From Magnetococcales bacterium (GTDB taxonomy: Bacteria > Pseudomonadota > Magnetococcia > Magnetococcales > JADGAQ01): a stretch of 55,100 nucleotides of DNA. The stretch covers positions 1-55,100 of the forward strand of contig JADGAQ010000006.1 in the NCBI GenBank assembly GCA_015231925.1, given 5' to 3'. Of the stretch, positions 1 to 7,958 are shown piece by piece. Each line of letters opens with the position of its first letter. Positions within the stretch are counted from its first letter, which is position 1. Made by a program: the position numbers and the translations under genes. The notes beneath the pieces are model-generated. The model was not told where the DNA came from, did not search any database, and was given only the letters and a program-made list of their open reading frames with translations.

Positions 1-60
1 ATTATCCCCCCCGACGGGTCCAGGGCAGCGCCCTGGGACTCTTCCTTTCGCCGTTTTGAC
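1..60. repeat. Rep-B copy, truncated by the window edge
   Basis: GC-rich palindromic repeat matching the inner half of the complete elements at 616-800, 11241-11427 and 39376-39562, in the same orientation as the second. It holds the CCAGGGC-AGC-GCCCTGG hairpin at 20-36. The match fades around base 54-60, where the glycosyltransferase remnant begins. In the frame of that gene the repeat has no stop codon. Confidence 0.8.
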
Positions 61-63
61 GGG

Positions 64-399
64 GTGGTTCCCTGGCGCAGTCGCTTGGGCAATCGCTTGA
101 CGCGATGGATCATGGGGCGGTTCGGGGGGTTGACGTTGGGGGATACGCAGACGGGTTTGCGGGGCATACCGATGGCGTGGATTCCCTGGATGGTGGGGTT
201 GTCGGGGGAGCGTTACGAGTTTGAATTGCAGATGTTGCTGGCGTGTCGGCAACGGGGGTTGGTGATCCGGGAGGTTGGGATTGCCACGATTTACCATCCG
301 GTGAATGCGGTTTCGCGTTTTCGTCCCTTGCGGGATTCGGCACGTATTTATCGGATTCTGCTGAAGCACCTGCTGTTTACTGTTTTGCCTTTAAAGTGA
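64..399 (+). pseudogene. C-terminal remnant of a family 2 glycosyltransferase
   Basis: The 111 residues from a GTG at 64 resemble only the end of DPM1/GtrB-type family 2 glycosyltransferases, which transfer sugars from nucleotide donors to lipid or polymer acceptors at the membrane. Visible are the GNRLTRW stretch, the D-TQTGLRG-P segment, the GERYEFE-LL motif and the RFRPLRDS-RIYRILL tail. The nucleotide-binding N-terminal half, with its DxD motif, is not present. Upstream, bases 1-60 are a copy of dispersed repeat Rep-B that is open in the same frame, so the gene is either disrupted by the repeat or fused to something beyond the window. The GTG at 64 has no convincing ribosome binding site. 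I treat it as a broken or partial gene; the family call is firm, the state of the gene is not. Confidence 0.6.
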
Positions 400-445
400 G
401 GGAATTGCAAAACGCCCGCTGCCAGTCGGGAATATATTTTAAATT

Positions 446-615
446 TTTTGACTTTTAATATTTTATCTTTTAAGTATCAAAAAAAGGAAATGTTCTATCC
501 TTTGACGTTGATTTTATCTTTTCAATTAAGATAATCGGTCAGAGCGAGCGGAACGAATGGTCAATGAAAAAGTCAACGGACAGAACACGTTCTTTTTTTA
601 CTTTTTTAAAAGATT
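446..615. repeat. Rep-A element (degenerate inverted pair)
   Basis: AT-rich inverted repeat. The left arm (446-510) runs TTTGACTTTTAATATTTTAT, then CTTTTAAGTATC, an A-tract, GTTCTATCCTTTGACG. The right arm (567-614) is its imperfect reverse complement, with several substitutions. The loop of about 56 bases is unlike the loops of other copies. It lies 3' of the glycosyltransferase remnant and abuts Rep-B at 616. The gap 400-839 contains no gene, only this repeat, Rep-B and a GC hairpin. Confidence 0.8.
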
Positions 616-800
616 GTAACTATTCAGCCCCCTGACCAGCGCAGCGTGACCGAATCAAAAGAGAAAGGAAAAGTCCCAGGGGTGCCCCCTGGACCCCATG
701 GGGTTGGAGGTCAACGGCGAAAGGAAGAGTCCCAGGGCGCTGCCCTGGACCCGTCGGGGGGGATAATCCCCCCCGAACCCCCGTATACCTGAATAGATAC
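616..800. repeat. Rep-B element, complete copy 1
   Basis: 185 bp element bounded by GTAACTATTCAG (616-627) and CTGAATAGATAC (789-800), which are inverted repeats with 11 of 12 matching. Inside are a CCAGGGG/CCCCTGG-type hairpin near 675-695, a CCAGGGC/GCCCTGG hairpin near 733-750 and a GGGGGGATAATCCCCCC palindrome near 757-775. Copies at 11241-11427 (opposite orientation) and 39376-39562 share the same ends and order. No reading frame is conserved. Confidence 0.85.
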
Positions 801-810
801 AAAAGCAAAA

Positions 811-828
811 GGGGGGGTAATCCCCCCC
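811..828. terminator. G7-TAAT-C7 palindrome at the receptor 3' end
   Basis: A run of seven G, TAAT, then seven C forms a perfect hairpin 11 bases beyond the stop codon of the minus-strand TonB receptor. There is no long T-tract on either side, so termination is inferred from position. The same kind of G-ATTAT-C palindrome lies near the ends of several other genes in the window. Confidence 0.4.
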
Positions 829-839
829 TGAATCCCCGA

Positions 840-2999
840 TCAGAAGGTGGTGGTCAGCCCGATATTGAAGGACCGCCCCTGTCCGGGAAGAGCCCAAACC
901 GGAACGGTGGTGTTGTTGAGGGCCTTCCAATCCCCGTAATCCACCCCACCCAGAGGGTCGGCGTAGTACTTGTCCAACAGATTGGTGATGCCGAGATCCA
1001 GCCTCCAGCCGTTATCCCATTTGTAGGAGCTGCGCAGATCCACCAATGCGTAAGCGGGGGTGGTCGGCTCCTGGCGCAGGGCATCGACATTGGACTTTTT
1101 GTCCACCAGTTGCACGGCCATGGCGTTATCCCAGGCGTTGAGCCGCTGTTCCAGGGTGACGGTGCCGTTGAGAGGCATCATGTGATAGAGATTGTCTCCG
1201 CTATCCAGCGTTTTGCCACGCACCCAGCCCACAACCCCCTTGATCTGCCCCTCGCCGAAACGATCATTGCTCCACAGATGGGTATGGCCGCTCAGGTCGA
1301 AACCATACATCTCGGCATCGTGGTTGGCGAACATCAACTGCACCGAATTGACGGGAGTGCGGGCGGAGGTGTTGGGGCCCCGGTCCACATTGATGTAGTC
1401 GTGGACGTAGGTGTAATAGGGGGTGATTTCAACCCCCCAGCTCTTTTTGGCACCCTCCTGCCAACGGGCGGTGGCGCTGAGGGTATGAGCCACTTCCGGT
1501 TCGAGATCGGGATTGCCCACATAGCCGTTGACATCCCCCAGCCAGTTGACCATGTTGCTGGCCATGGTGCCCGCCGACCAGGCGTAGCGTTCGTAAAGAT
1601 TGGGAGAACGGGTCTTGCGGGCGTAGCCGCCTTCATAGGTGGCGTTGGGGCTGGGCTCATAACGCACGGTGGCGGTGAGGTCGACATTGGTGTCGGTGCG
1701 ACTGCGGTCCCGGGCATTGAAGGCGTCGGCATCGGTGGCGTAACGCACCGCCGCCGTGTTCAGCCGGGAGTAGCCCTGAACCGGATCGGTATCCATGCGC
1801 ACCCTATCCCCGCGAAGGCCCAGAAGGGTGGTCCATTCCGGCTGCCATTGGGCCTGCCATTCGCCGAACAGACCGAAACGGTCCCGCTGCCCGTTGTTGA
1901 TGTTCCAGAAGGTATCCGGACTCATGCCCCCGTTGGGAGTGGCCGAAATGGGAGGCCACCAGTCGTCCAGGGTGAAGCGGTGGAAATCGTGACCCACCTT
2001 GAGGGCATGGTTCGCGGAAAGCTGGATTTCACCTTTCACATCGTATCCCAGATCGACCCCGTGGGTCTTCATCGGCATATTGCCGCTTTTTTCGGAAGAG
2101 ATGAAATTCATCTCATGGCGGGTGTCCTGCCAGTAGATTTTGCTATCGAGTTCACCCCAGCCGAAGGAGCCTTTGTAACCGGTATTGAGGAAGAGGCCCT
2201 GATTTTCGGTCATGTCCATGCGCTGATTGGGGAACCCCTGATAGGGGATGAACTGCATGCCGATTTTGACCGTGGCCTCCTGCTTGTCCCCCCGGCCTGC
2301 CAGGGTGATGCTGTGGTTCTGGGTTTCATAAAGGGAGGCCCGGACACGGTCTCCGTGGCCGTCCGTGTAATCCTGGGCGTGATCGGCGGCGCCGCTGTAG
2401 GCAAAGCTTGTGTTCCGCCCGGCCAGGGTGGTGTCGAAGGAGCCGCCCAGGCTGTTGTTGTTGCTGCGGTAGTGGGTGGCGATGCGGCCACTGGCCCGGC
2501 TCTCCGAGCCGGCGGGGGCGAAAACCGGGGCCGGAGAGGTGATGGCGATGGCCCCGCCGATGTTGTCCCCGCCGGCACTGACCGGGGCGATGCCCGCCAT
2601 GACGTTGATGCCTCCCACTTGCGCCGGATCGACGTAGGAGAGGGGGGGATTCATGTGATTGGCGCAGGCGGAGGTGATGGGCATGCCGTCGAGGGTGACG
2701 GCAAGGCGGTCATCCCCGAGACCGTGGATGATCGGCAGGCTGGAAACCCCGCCTCCCGTGGCCAGATTGACTCCGGGATGCGTTTTGAGCAGTTGCGCGG
2801 TGTCGTTGGTTTCGGTGCGTTTGGCCACGAGGGGTTCTTCCTCGCGGACAGCGGATTCACGCGGGGCGGAGACGGTGACTTCCGGCAGACGGGTGGTTCC
2901 CGCCTCTCCGGCGTCCGCCGGACCGGCAGGGAATACCGTTCCGGCCTGCAGGGGCAGGAGGAGAAGACCCAGGAGGCGGTGAGGTTTGAATCCGGACAT
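840..2999 (-). CDS. TonB-dependent outer-membrane receptor, copper-receptor-like
   Basis: A 719-residue beta-barrel receptor that would import a metal or metal complex with energy from TonB. The start at 2999 is preferred over the longer frame from 3074 because it follows an AAGGTG site and opens a signal peptide (MSGFKPHRLLGLLLLPLQAG). A TonB-box-like LPEVTVSA lies near residues 38-45, the plug covers about 50-175, and the barrel ends in the expected terminal Phe (TTTF). The plug motif CANHMNPPLSY (residues 112-122) resembles the C-x-NHMDPP-SY signature of OprC/NosA-type copper receptors. That points to copper but does not prove it. No exbB or exbD is in the window; a TonB-family gene lies about 22 kb away in the copper-storage operon. 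The upstream region carries interleaved inverted repeats that could be an operator. Confidence 0.9.
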   Translation of the reverse strand: MSGFKPHRLLGLLLLPLQAGTVFPAGPADAGEAGTTRLPEVTVSAPRESAVREEEPLVAKRTETNDTAQLLKTHPGVNLATGGGVSSLPIIHGLGDDRLAVTLDGMPITSACANHMNPPLSYVDPAQVGGINVMAGIAPVSAGGDNIGGAIAITSPAPVFAPAGSESRASGRIATHYRSNNNSLGGSFDTTLAGRNTSFAYSGAADHAQDYTDGHGDRVRASLYETQNHSITLAGRGDKQEATVKIGMQFIPYQGFPNQRMDMTENQGLFLNTGYKGSFGWGELDSKIYWQDTRHEMNFISSEKSGNMPMKTHGVDLGYDVKGEIQLSANHALKVGHDFHRFTLDDWWPPISATPNGGMSPDTFWNINNGQRDRFGLFGEWQAQWQPEWTTLLGLRGDRVRMDTDPVQGYSRLNTAAVRYATDADAFNARDRSRTDTNVDLTATVRYEPSPNATYEGGYARKTRSPNLYERYAWSAGTMASNMVNWLGDVNGYVGNPDLEPEVAHTLSATARWQEGAKKSWGVEITPYYTYVHDYINVDRGPNTSARTPVNSVQLMFANHDAEMYGFDLSGHTHLWSNDRFGEGQIKGVVGWVRGKTLDSGDNLYHMMPLNGTVTLEQRLNAWDNAMAVQLVDKKSNVDALRQEPTTPAYALVDLRSSYKWDNGWRLDLGITNLLDKYYADPLGGVDYGDWKALNNTTVPVWALPGQGRSFNIGLTTTF

Positions 3000-3134
3000 A
3001 GGGCACCTTATGCGGGTTGAGGGGGAGGATGCCGATCCACGCGGGATTGCGGGATGGACTGGATGGGCTGTCATCGCAAACGAGGGGCCATATACAACTA
3101 ATTAAATAAAACAGGTAGATGTATTATCAATTCA

Positions 3135-3191
3135 CCACAAACAATTGGTAGTATTGTGTCATTTGACCTGTTTGTTGTGGCATATGACACA
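3135..3191. promoter_or_regulatory. Interleaved inverted repeats upstream of the receptor
   Basis: Two inverted repeats interlock. CCACAA (3135-3140) pairs with TTGTGG (3175-3180), and TGTGTCAT (3155-3162) pairs with ATGACACA (3184-3191). Within them GTCATTTGAC (3158-3167) is itself palindromic. The cluster lies between the divergent receptor and ratA-like genes, in an AT-rich patch that contrasts with the flanks, as expected for an operator. Which regulator would bind is not visible. The rest of 3000-3365 shows no gene. Confidence 0.4.
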
Positions 3192-3365
3192 TTGTGGGGG
3201 AGGAGAGGAAAACCGAGAGGTCGGAGAGGTGAAGTCGAGGGATTCCACCCGGCATGCATCAAAAGGCTTGCCGAGCAAAGGGGAACCCGCTACCGTCTCC
3301 CGCCAGGAGCCTTGGTTTGCCGATTCGAGTCGTCACCCTTTTGTCCCGGAGGATTGATTGCTGCC

Positions 3366-3794
3366 ATGCCCAGCATTCGCATCAGCGAGATGGTGCCGTT
3401 TTCGCCGCAGCAGATGTTCGATCTGGTGGTTGATGTGGAGCGATACCCGGAATTCCTGGTCTGGTGTTCCAAGGGACGCAAGACCGAGGTTGAAACGAGC
3501 CAGTTCGTGGCGGAGATGTCGGTAAACTTCAAAGGGGTGCGGGAGAAGTTTCGTACCCTGGACCGCCTGATTCCGGGGGAGAAGGTGACGATTACCCTGG
3601 TTTCGGGACCGTTCGAGCATCTGGAGAGCGCCTGGCATTTCACCGCCAAGCCCAATGGCACCCAGATCGACTTTTACATCGACTTCAAATTTCGCAGTCG
3701 CCTGATGGAGATGACGCTGGGGCCGTTTTTCAACCAGGCGGCCAAGCAGATGGTGTCGGCTTTTCGCACCAGGGCCATGGCGCTGTACGGTTGA
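3366..3794 (+). CDS. ratA: RatA/COQ10-type START-domain protein, copy 1
   Basis: A 142-residue single-domain protein of the polyketide cyclase / coenzyme Q-binding family. Members bind ubiquinone for the respiratory chain (COQ10) or were described as the ribosome-association toxin RatA. Family landmarks are SEMVPFSPQQMFDLVVDVERYPEF near the start, the mid-domain GPFEHLES-WHF, and the C-terminal DFKFRS-LMEMTLGPFF. ATG 3366 aligns with the family start; GGAGG at 3348-3352 is slightly far (13 bases), and the frame stays open upstream without homology. The next gene encodes a clear paralogue 33 bases downstream. Family membership is firm; quinone binding versus ribosome effects cannot be settled from sequence. 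Confidence 0.9.
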   Translation: MPSIRISEMVPFSPQQMFDLVVDVERYPEFLVWCSKGRKTEVETSQFVAEMSVNFKGVREKFRTLDRLIPGEKVTITLVSGPFEHLESAWHFTAKPNGTQIDFYIDFKFRSRLMEMTLGPFFNQAAKQMVSAFRTRAMALYG

Positions 3795-3827
3795 ATTTGG
3801 AATCAGGGAGGCGTTTGGGAGGAGAGG

Positions 3828-4262
3828 ATGCCGAGAAGAGAAGCCAGTGAAACCGTGCCGTTCACCCCGGAACAGATGTATGATCTGGTGGTCGACATGG
3901 CGAGTTACTCCCAGTTTTTGCCCTGGTGCGTCAAGGCGCGCAAGTTTGACGAGACACCGCAGCAGTTCATCGCGGAGATGACCATCGCTTTCAAGGGGCT
4001 GCGGGAGACCTTTCAAACGGTGGATACGGTGATTCCGGGTCGGGAGGTGACCATCCGGCTGAAATCGGGGCCGTTTCGCGCTCTGGAGAGCCAATGGCGC
4101 TTCACGCCGCTGGATGAAGGCACGCGCATCGATTTTTACATCGACTTTCAGTTTCGCAACCCCATTCTGGAAATGACCCTCGGGCCTGTATTCTCGGCGG
4201 CTTCCAAGCAGATGGTGGAGGCCTTTCGGCAAAGGGCGCACGCCCTTTACAACCGGTCGTAA
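3828..4262 (+). CDS. RatA/COQ10-type START-domain protein, copy 2
   Basis: A 144-residue paralogue of the preceding gene, same strand, with a GGGAGGAGAGG site just before its ATG. The two proteins align end to end (ETVPFTPEQMYDLVVDM against EMVPFSPQQMFDLVVDV; DFYIDFQFRNPILEMTLGP against DFYIDFKFRSRLMEMTLGP), differing mainly at surface positions. Usually one such gene is found per genome near smpB or respiratory genes; two adjacent copies point to local duplication. Divergence is large enough that the duplication is not recent. The two could act as a pair or on different ligands; this is inference. Confidence 0.9.
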   Translation: MPRREASETVPFTPEQMYDLVVDMASYSQFLPWCVKARKFDETPQQFIAEMTIAFKGLRETFQTVDTVIPGREVTIRLKSGPFRALESQWRFTPLDEGTRIDFYIDFQFRNPILEMTLGPVFSAASKQMVEAFRQRAHALYNRS

Positions 4263-4298
4263 GGGATCGGTTCACCCCTGGAGAAGAGGATTATCCTG

Positions 4299-5315
4299 AT
4301 GGAATTCAATGTGCGCCGACTCCTTCTGGGGTTGACGGTAACGGCGGGGATCGTGGCGGGCCCTTCGGCCTGGGCGGCGGAAACGGCGGTCAAGGTGGGT
4401 TCCTGGTCCCTGACGGTGGAGAGTCTGGACAAGGAGCTTGTCGGGAAATATTACGATCTGGATCGCAAGCGTTACATGTTGCGCATGCGTCTGCTGCAGC
4501 AGAAGCTGGCCGATCACCTGCTGGACCTGGAAGCCAAGGCCAAAGGGATGACATCGGATCAGTTCCTGAAAAGCGAGATGGAGAAACGCATCCGCAAGAT
4601 CACCGATGAAGAGGTGGAAACCTTCCTGAAGGCCAATCGCGGAGAGGCGCCTCCTTCCGGCGATCCGGCCCAGGAGAAGAGCTACGTGCGTCAGCAAATG
4701 GAGGAGGAGGCTCAGGACGAGGCCTTCACCCAGTTCATGGGTGAGTTGGTCAAGAAGCACAAGGTGGAAGTGTTGTTGCAGGCTCCGACGCCACCCCGGG
4801 TGGCGGTGAACGGTCCCATGGAGCCTTCCCGTGGCAACGTCAAGGCCCCGGTGACCATCGTGGAGTTTTCCGATTTCCAGTGTCCCTACTGCAAGAAGGG
4901 GCAACAACTGTTGCAGGATCTGGCCAAGAAGTATTCGCCCGATCAGGTGCGGGTGGTGTTCCGCCACTATCCGGTGCCTGGGCACGACCAGGCCGCAGAG
5001 GCGGCAGAGGCCTCCATGTGCGCCCACGAACAGGGTCGCTTCTGGGAGTATCACGATGCCTTGTTCGCGCAGCAGGAGGCTTTGGGCGCCAAGCTCTACG
5101 GGGAGATCGCCGGCAAGCTCAAGCTGGATGCGGACAAGTTCAACGCCTGCATGGCCGGCAACAAACAGGTGCCGCGGATTTCCGGGGATTTTGAGGAGGG
5201 CAGCCGCCTGGGCGTGACGGGAACCCCGACCTTTTTCATCAATGGTCTCATGGTGATGGGAGCCAAGCCGTTGGCGGAGTTTCAGGCACTGATCGACCAG
5301 GAGTTGAAAAAGTAG
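4299..5315 (+). CDS. Periplasmic DsbA-family thiol oxidoreductase with N-terminal helical domain
   Basis: A 338-residue exported protein. A signal peptide ends near residue 27 (GPSAWAAET). Residues about 30-160 are charged and helical and resemble the SurA/PrsA-like N-terminal segments that precede thioredoxin domains in some envelope proteins. Residues 180-338 form a DsbA/BdbD-like thioredoxin fold with the active-site CPYC at 195-198, reached through VTIVEFSDFQ, and the cis-proline loop TGTPTFFING near the end. It would form or isomerise disulfides in periplasmic proteins. Cytochromes or the Rieske protein encoded nearby are possible clients, but this is inference. It follows the second RatA-like gene by 36 bases on the same strand and may be cotranscribed. 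Confidence 0.9.
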   Translation: MEFNVRRLLLGLTVTAGIVAGPSAWAAETAVKVGSWSLTVESLDKELVGKYYDLDRKRYMLRMRLLQQKLADHLLDLEAKAKGMTSDQFLKSEMEKRIRKITDEEVETFLKANRGEAPPSGDPAQEKSYVRQQMEEEAQDEAFTQFMGELVKKHKVEVLLQAPTPPRVAVNGPMEPSRGNVKAPVTIVEFSDFQCPYCKKGQQLLQDLAKKYSPDQVRVVFRHYPVPGHDQAAEAAEASMCAHEQGRFWEYHDALFAQQEALGAKLYGEIAGKLKLDADKFNACMAGNKQVPRISGDFEEGSRLGVTGTPTFFINGLMVMGAKPLAEFQALIDQELKK

Positions 5316-5331
5316 TTCAGACCGATAAACC

Positions 5332-5363
5332 GGGTTCCGGGGTGGATATCCCTCCCGGAACCC
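5332..5363. terminator. Hairpin between convergent genes
   Basis: GGGTTCCGGG (5332-5341) and CCCGGAACCC (5354-5363) form a perfect 10 bp stem with a 12-base loop, between the convergent DsbA-like and trmL genes. An outer GTTCAG / CTGAAC pair extends it. There is no strong T-run, so it is either a weak bidirectional terminator or a degenerate relative of the GC palindromes seen elsewhere. Confidence 0.45.
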
Positions 5364-5441
5364 CTTTACCTGAACAGGCGGGAACTTTCCGATTCTTTCT
5401 GAGCGCCGGCCCTGTATGTGGCGCTCTTCCGCCTGACCGGC

Positions 5442-5927
5442 TCACGGCATCACCGAATTGTCTGTCGGGGAGAGGCCGGGGTAGTCCAACTGACGCAAGG
5501 CTTCATAGAGGACGATGGCCACGCTGTTGGCCAGGTTGAGGCTGCGGGCCCGCGGGGTCATGGGAATGCGCACCACCCGGGGGAGGAGTTGGGTCAGGAG
5601 TTCTTCCGGCAAGCCCCGGCTTTCGGCGCCGAAAAGCAGGCGGTCTCCCGCCGCGAACCGACATGCCGAGGGGGGCAGGGCGCCACGGGTGGAGAGGGCA
5701 TAGGTGTTTTCGGGAAAGGGATTTCCCTGGAGGTAGTGATCCCAGTCCCGATAGCGGCGCACCTCGCTCCAGTCCCGGTAGTCCATTCCGGCTCGTTTCA
5801 CCCCGGCGTGGTCCAGTCTAAAGCCCAGCGGCCCCACCAGATGCAGCACCGAAGCGGTGGCGGCGCACAGTCGTTGAATGTTTCCGGTATTGGCGGGTAT
5901 TTCCGGGGCGAGGAGAATCACATGCAT
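5442..5927 (-). CDS. trmL: tRNA (cytidine/uridine-34 2'-O)-methyltransferase
   Basis: A 161-residue minimal SPOUT methyltransferase that methylates the ribose of the wobble base of tRNA-Leu isoacceptors with S-adenosylmethionine. The start at 5927 gives the canonical N-terminus MHVILLAPEIPANTGNIQR; the frame continues further upstream without homology. The trefoil-knot motifs are clear: LVGPLGFRL, the FGAESRGLP loop, and IPMTPRARSLNLANSVAIVL near the C-terminus. Length matches the family. It is transcribed toward the DsbA-like gene and away from petA, so it shares the 5928-6171 upstream region with the bc1 operon. Confidence 0.95.
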   Translation of the reverse strand: MHVILLAPEIPANTGNIQRLCAATASVLHLVGPLGFRLDHAGVKRAGMDYRDWSEVRRYRDWDHYLQGNPFPENTYALSTRGALPPSACRFAAGDRLLFGAESRGLPEELLTQLLPRVVRIPMTPRARSLNLANSVAIVLYEALRQLDYPGLSPTDNSVMP

Positions 5928-6056
5928 TCCGGTTCCCGAAGGGGCTTCCAGGCTGATCAAGGCAAGATCTCCATATGTGCATTCAGCATTTTTTCTGATC
6001 CGGATCAATGTACATCCAAAAAAGAGGCTTTAACATCCTCCTGATGCAATTGTAGG

Positions 6057-6085
6057 TTGACGAGGCCATCACACTCTGGAATATT
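6057..6085 (+). promoter_or_regulatory. Possible sigma-70 promoter of petABC
   Basis: TTGACG at 6057-6062 and AATATT at 6080-6085 are separated by 17 bases and lie about 90 bases before the petA start. The -35 is good and the -10 is poor. It is the best match in the trmL-petA gap; the assignment is tentative. Confidence 0.3.
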
Positions 6086-6171
6086 TGCCGACGCACATTT
6101 CCGGTTTTTCCGTTTCCGTCACTCAGAAGGTTGCCACCATTTCCTTACTCCCGGGGAGGTCGAAAGAGCTC

Positions 6172-6702
6172 ATGGTCATCGAGCAGGAAGAGAACCGTCG
6201 CGATTTCCTTATTCTGGCCACCGGTGCCGTTGGTGCTGCTGGCGTGGTCGGGGCGGCCTGGCCTTTCATCCGCTCCTGGAGCCCTTCCGCCGACGTTTTG
6301 GCCCAGGCCACGACCGAAGTCAATCTGGGATCCATCGAGAAAGGCCAGATGATCACCGTGCCCTGGCAAGGCAAACCCGTCTTCATTCTGCACCGCACCG
6401 AGGCTCAGATTGCCGCCGCCCGCAAGGATGACAGCGACACCTCCATGCGGCAACCCGAAAAGGACGACGAGCGCGCCAAGAATCCGGAGTGGCTGGTGGT
6501 TCTGGCCATCTGCACCCATCTGGGCTGTGTGCCCCAACCGATCGGTACCGGCGATTTCGGTGGATTCCTGTGCCCTTGCCACGGTTCCCACTACGATACC
6601 TCGGGTCGCATTCGCAAAGGACCGGCGCCGAGCAATCTGCCGGTACCCCATCACGAATTCAAGGACGCCAAGACCCTTGTCATCGGCAAAAAGATGGCCT
6701 AA
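6172..6702 (+). CDS. petA: Cytochrome bc1 Rieske iron-sulfur subunit
   Basis: A 176-residue Rieske protein that passes electrons from ubiquinol to cytochrome c1. ATG 6172 follows GGGGAGG at 6152-6158; the longer frame from 6085 adds sequence without homology. A twin-arginine pair (residues 9-10, NRRDFL) precedes one hydrophobic helix (about 14-34) that acts as Tat signal and membrane anchor. The two cluster-binding boxes are intact: CTHLGC at 114-119 and CPCHGSH at 134-140, giving two Cys and two His ligands plus the structural disulfide pair. It is the first gene of petABC. Confidence 0.97.
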   Translation: MVIEQEENRRDFLILATGAVGAAGVVGAAWPFIRSWSPSADVLAQATTEVNLGSIEKGQMITVPWQGKPVFILHRTEAQIAAARKDDSDTSMRQPEKDDERAKNPEWLVVLAICTHLGCVPQPIGTGDFGGFLCPCHGSHYDTSGRIRKGPAPSNLPVPHHEFKDAKTLVIGKKMA

Positions 6703-6734
6703 TCGAGATTCTCGTCACGCCTAGGAGGTCATAC

Positions 6735-7943
6735 GTGTTCAAAGGTATTATGGAGTGGGTGGACGCACGTCTCCCCGTAACCGAACTCATCAAAAGCCAG
6801 GCTACGGAATATCCGACTCCGAAGAACCTCAACTATTGGTGGAACTTCGGATCGTTGGCTCTCTTCGTTCTGGTCATCCAGTTGGCCACCGGTATTTTTC
6901 TGGCCATGCACTACAAGCCGGACGCCGCCCTGGCTTTCGACTCCGTGGAACACATCATGCGGGATGTCAACTGGGGTTGGCTCCTGCGCTACATGCACGC
7001 CAACGGCGCCACCTTCTTCTTCATCGCCGTTTACATCCACATTCTCCGGGGGTTGTACTACGGCTCCTATCGGGCTCCCCGGGAGATTCTCTGGTGGTTC
7101 GGCGTGATCATCTTCTTCCTGCTCATGGGCACGGCGTTCATGGGTTATGTGCTGCCCTGGGGTCAGATGTCCTACTGGGGAGCTGCGGTGATCACCAATC
7201 TGGTCAGCGCCGTTCCGGTGATCGGCGAGGATCTGGTCATCTGGGTCTGGGGCGGGTTCTCCGTGGGTGATCCCACCCTGAACCGCTTCTTCTCCCTGCA
7301 TTTCCTGCTGCCCTTCGTCATCTTCGGCCTGGTTTTCGTTCACCTCTGGGCCCTGCATGCCGTTCATTCCAACAATCCCGACGGTATCGATCTGGAGCAC
7401 AAGGACACCATCCCCTTCCATCCCTATTTCACCATCAAGGATCTCTACGGGGTGGGCGTCTTCCTGATCTTCTTCTGCGCCTTCGTCTTCTACTTCCCGA
7501 ATGCGTTTCTGGAGCCGGACAACTACATCATGGCCAATCCGATGCAGACCCCGGCTCACATCGTTCCGGAATGGTATTTCCTGCCCTTCTACGCCATTCT
7601 GCGTTCCATCGACTTTCTGGGTTCCTACAGCAAGCTGGTTGGTGTCCTGGCCATGGTGGCGGCCATTGCCATTCTCTTCGTGCTGCCTTTCCTGGATCGT
7701 TCCCCGGTGCGTTCGTTCCGTTACCGGCCCATCAGCAAGCGGATTTTCTGGATCTTTGTCGTGGACTCCATCGTCCTGGGTTGGGTGGGGTACAATCCGG
7801 CGGATGCCACGGTCCTCGGTGGCATGCCCATCGTCTATGTGGGGCGTTTTGCCACGGCGGTCTACTTCTCCTACTTCTTCCTGATCTGGTTTATTACCGC
7901 CTTCGACATCGAGAAACCACTCACCCCACCCAAGTGTCTGTAG
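6735..7943 (+). CDS. petB: Cytochrome bc1 cytochrome b subunit
   Basis: A 402-residue, eight-helix membrane protein carrying the two b hemes and the quinol oxidation and reduction sites. The GTG start at 6735 is set by AGGAGG at 6723-6728, six bases away; the frame is open further upstream but overlaps petA. Heme ligand helices are seen in [21 protein letters not shown] and in [15 protein letters not shown]. The PEWY motif of the quinol oxidation site is present in [14 protein letters not shown]. Length fits the fused bacterial form (not split b6 plus subunit IV). It lies 32 bases after petA and 15 before petC. Confidence 0.97.
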   Translation: MFKGIMEWVDARLPVTELIKSQATEYPTPKNLNYWWNFGSLALFVLVIQLATGIFLAMHYKPDAALAFDSVEHIMRDVNWGWLLRYMHANGATFFFIAVYIHILRGLYYGSYRAPREILWWFGVIIFFLLMGTAFMGYVLPWGQMSYWGAAVITNLVSAVPVIGEDLVIWVWGGFSVGDPTLNRFFSLHFLLPFVIFGLVFVHLWALHAVHSNNPDGIDLEHKDTIPFHPYFTIKDLYGVGVFLIFFCAFVFYFPNAFLEPDNYIMANPMQTPAHIVPEWYFLPFYAILRSIDFLGSYSKLVGVLAMVAAIAILFVLPFLDRSPVRSFRYRPISKRIFWIFVVDSIVLGWVGYNPADATVLGGMPIVYVGRFATAVYFSYFFLIWFITAFDIEKPLTPPKCL

Positions 7944-7958
7944 GAGGAGGCGAAAACC

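Noticed and set aside
446-615. Rep-A copies as a CRISPR or integron array
   Set aside because: Copies are isolated, inverted rather than direct, and separated by kilobases; no cas genes or integrase are present.
1110-3020. 636-codon frame opposite the TonB receptor
   Set aside because: Antisense shadow of a recognisable beta-barrel receptor.
3310-3345. TTCGAGT stretch resembling a tRNA T-loop
   Set aside because: No matching T-stem or acceptor stem can be drawn around it; not a tRNA or tmRNA.
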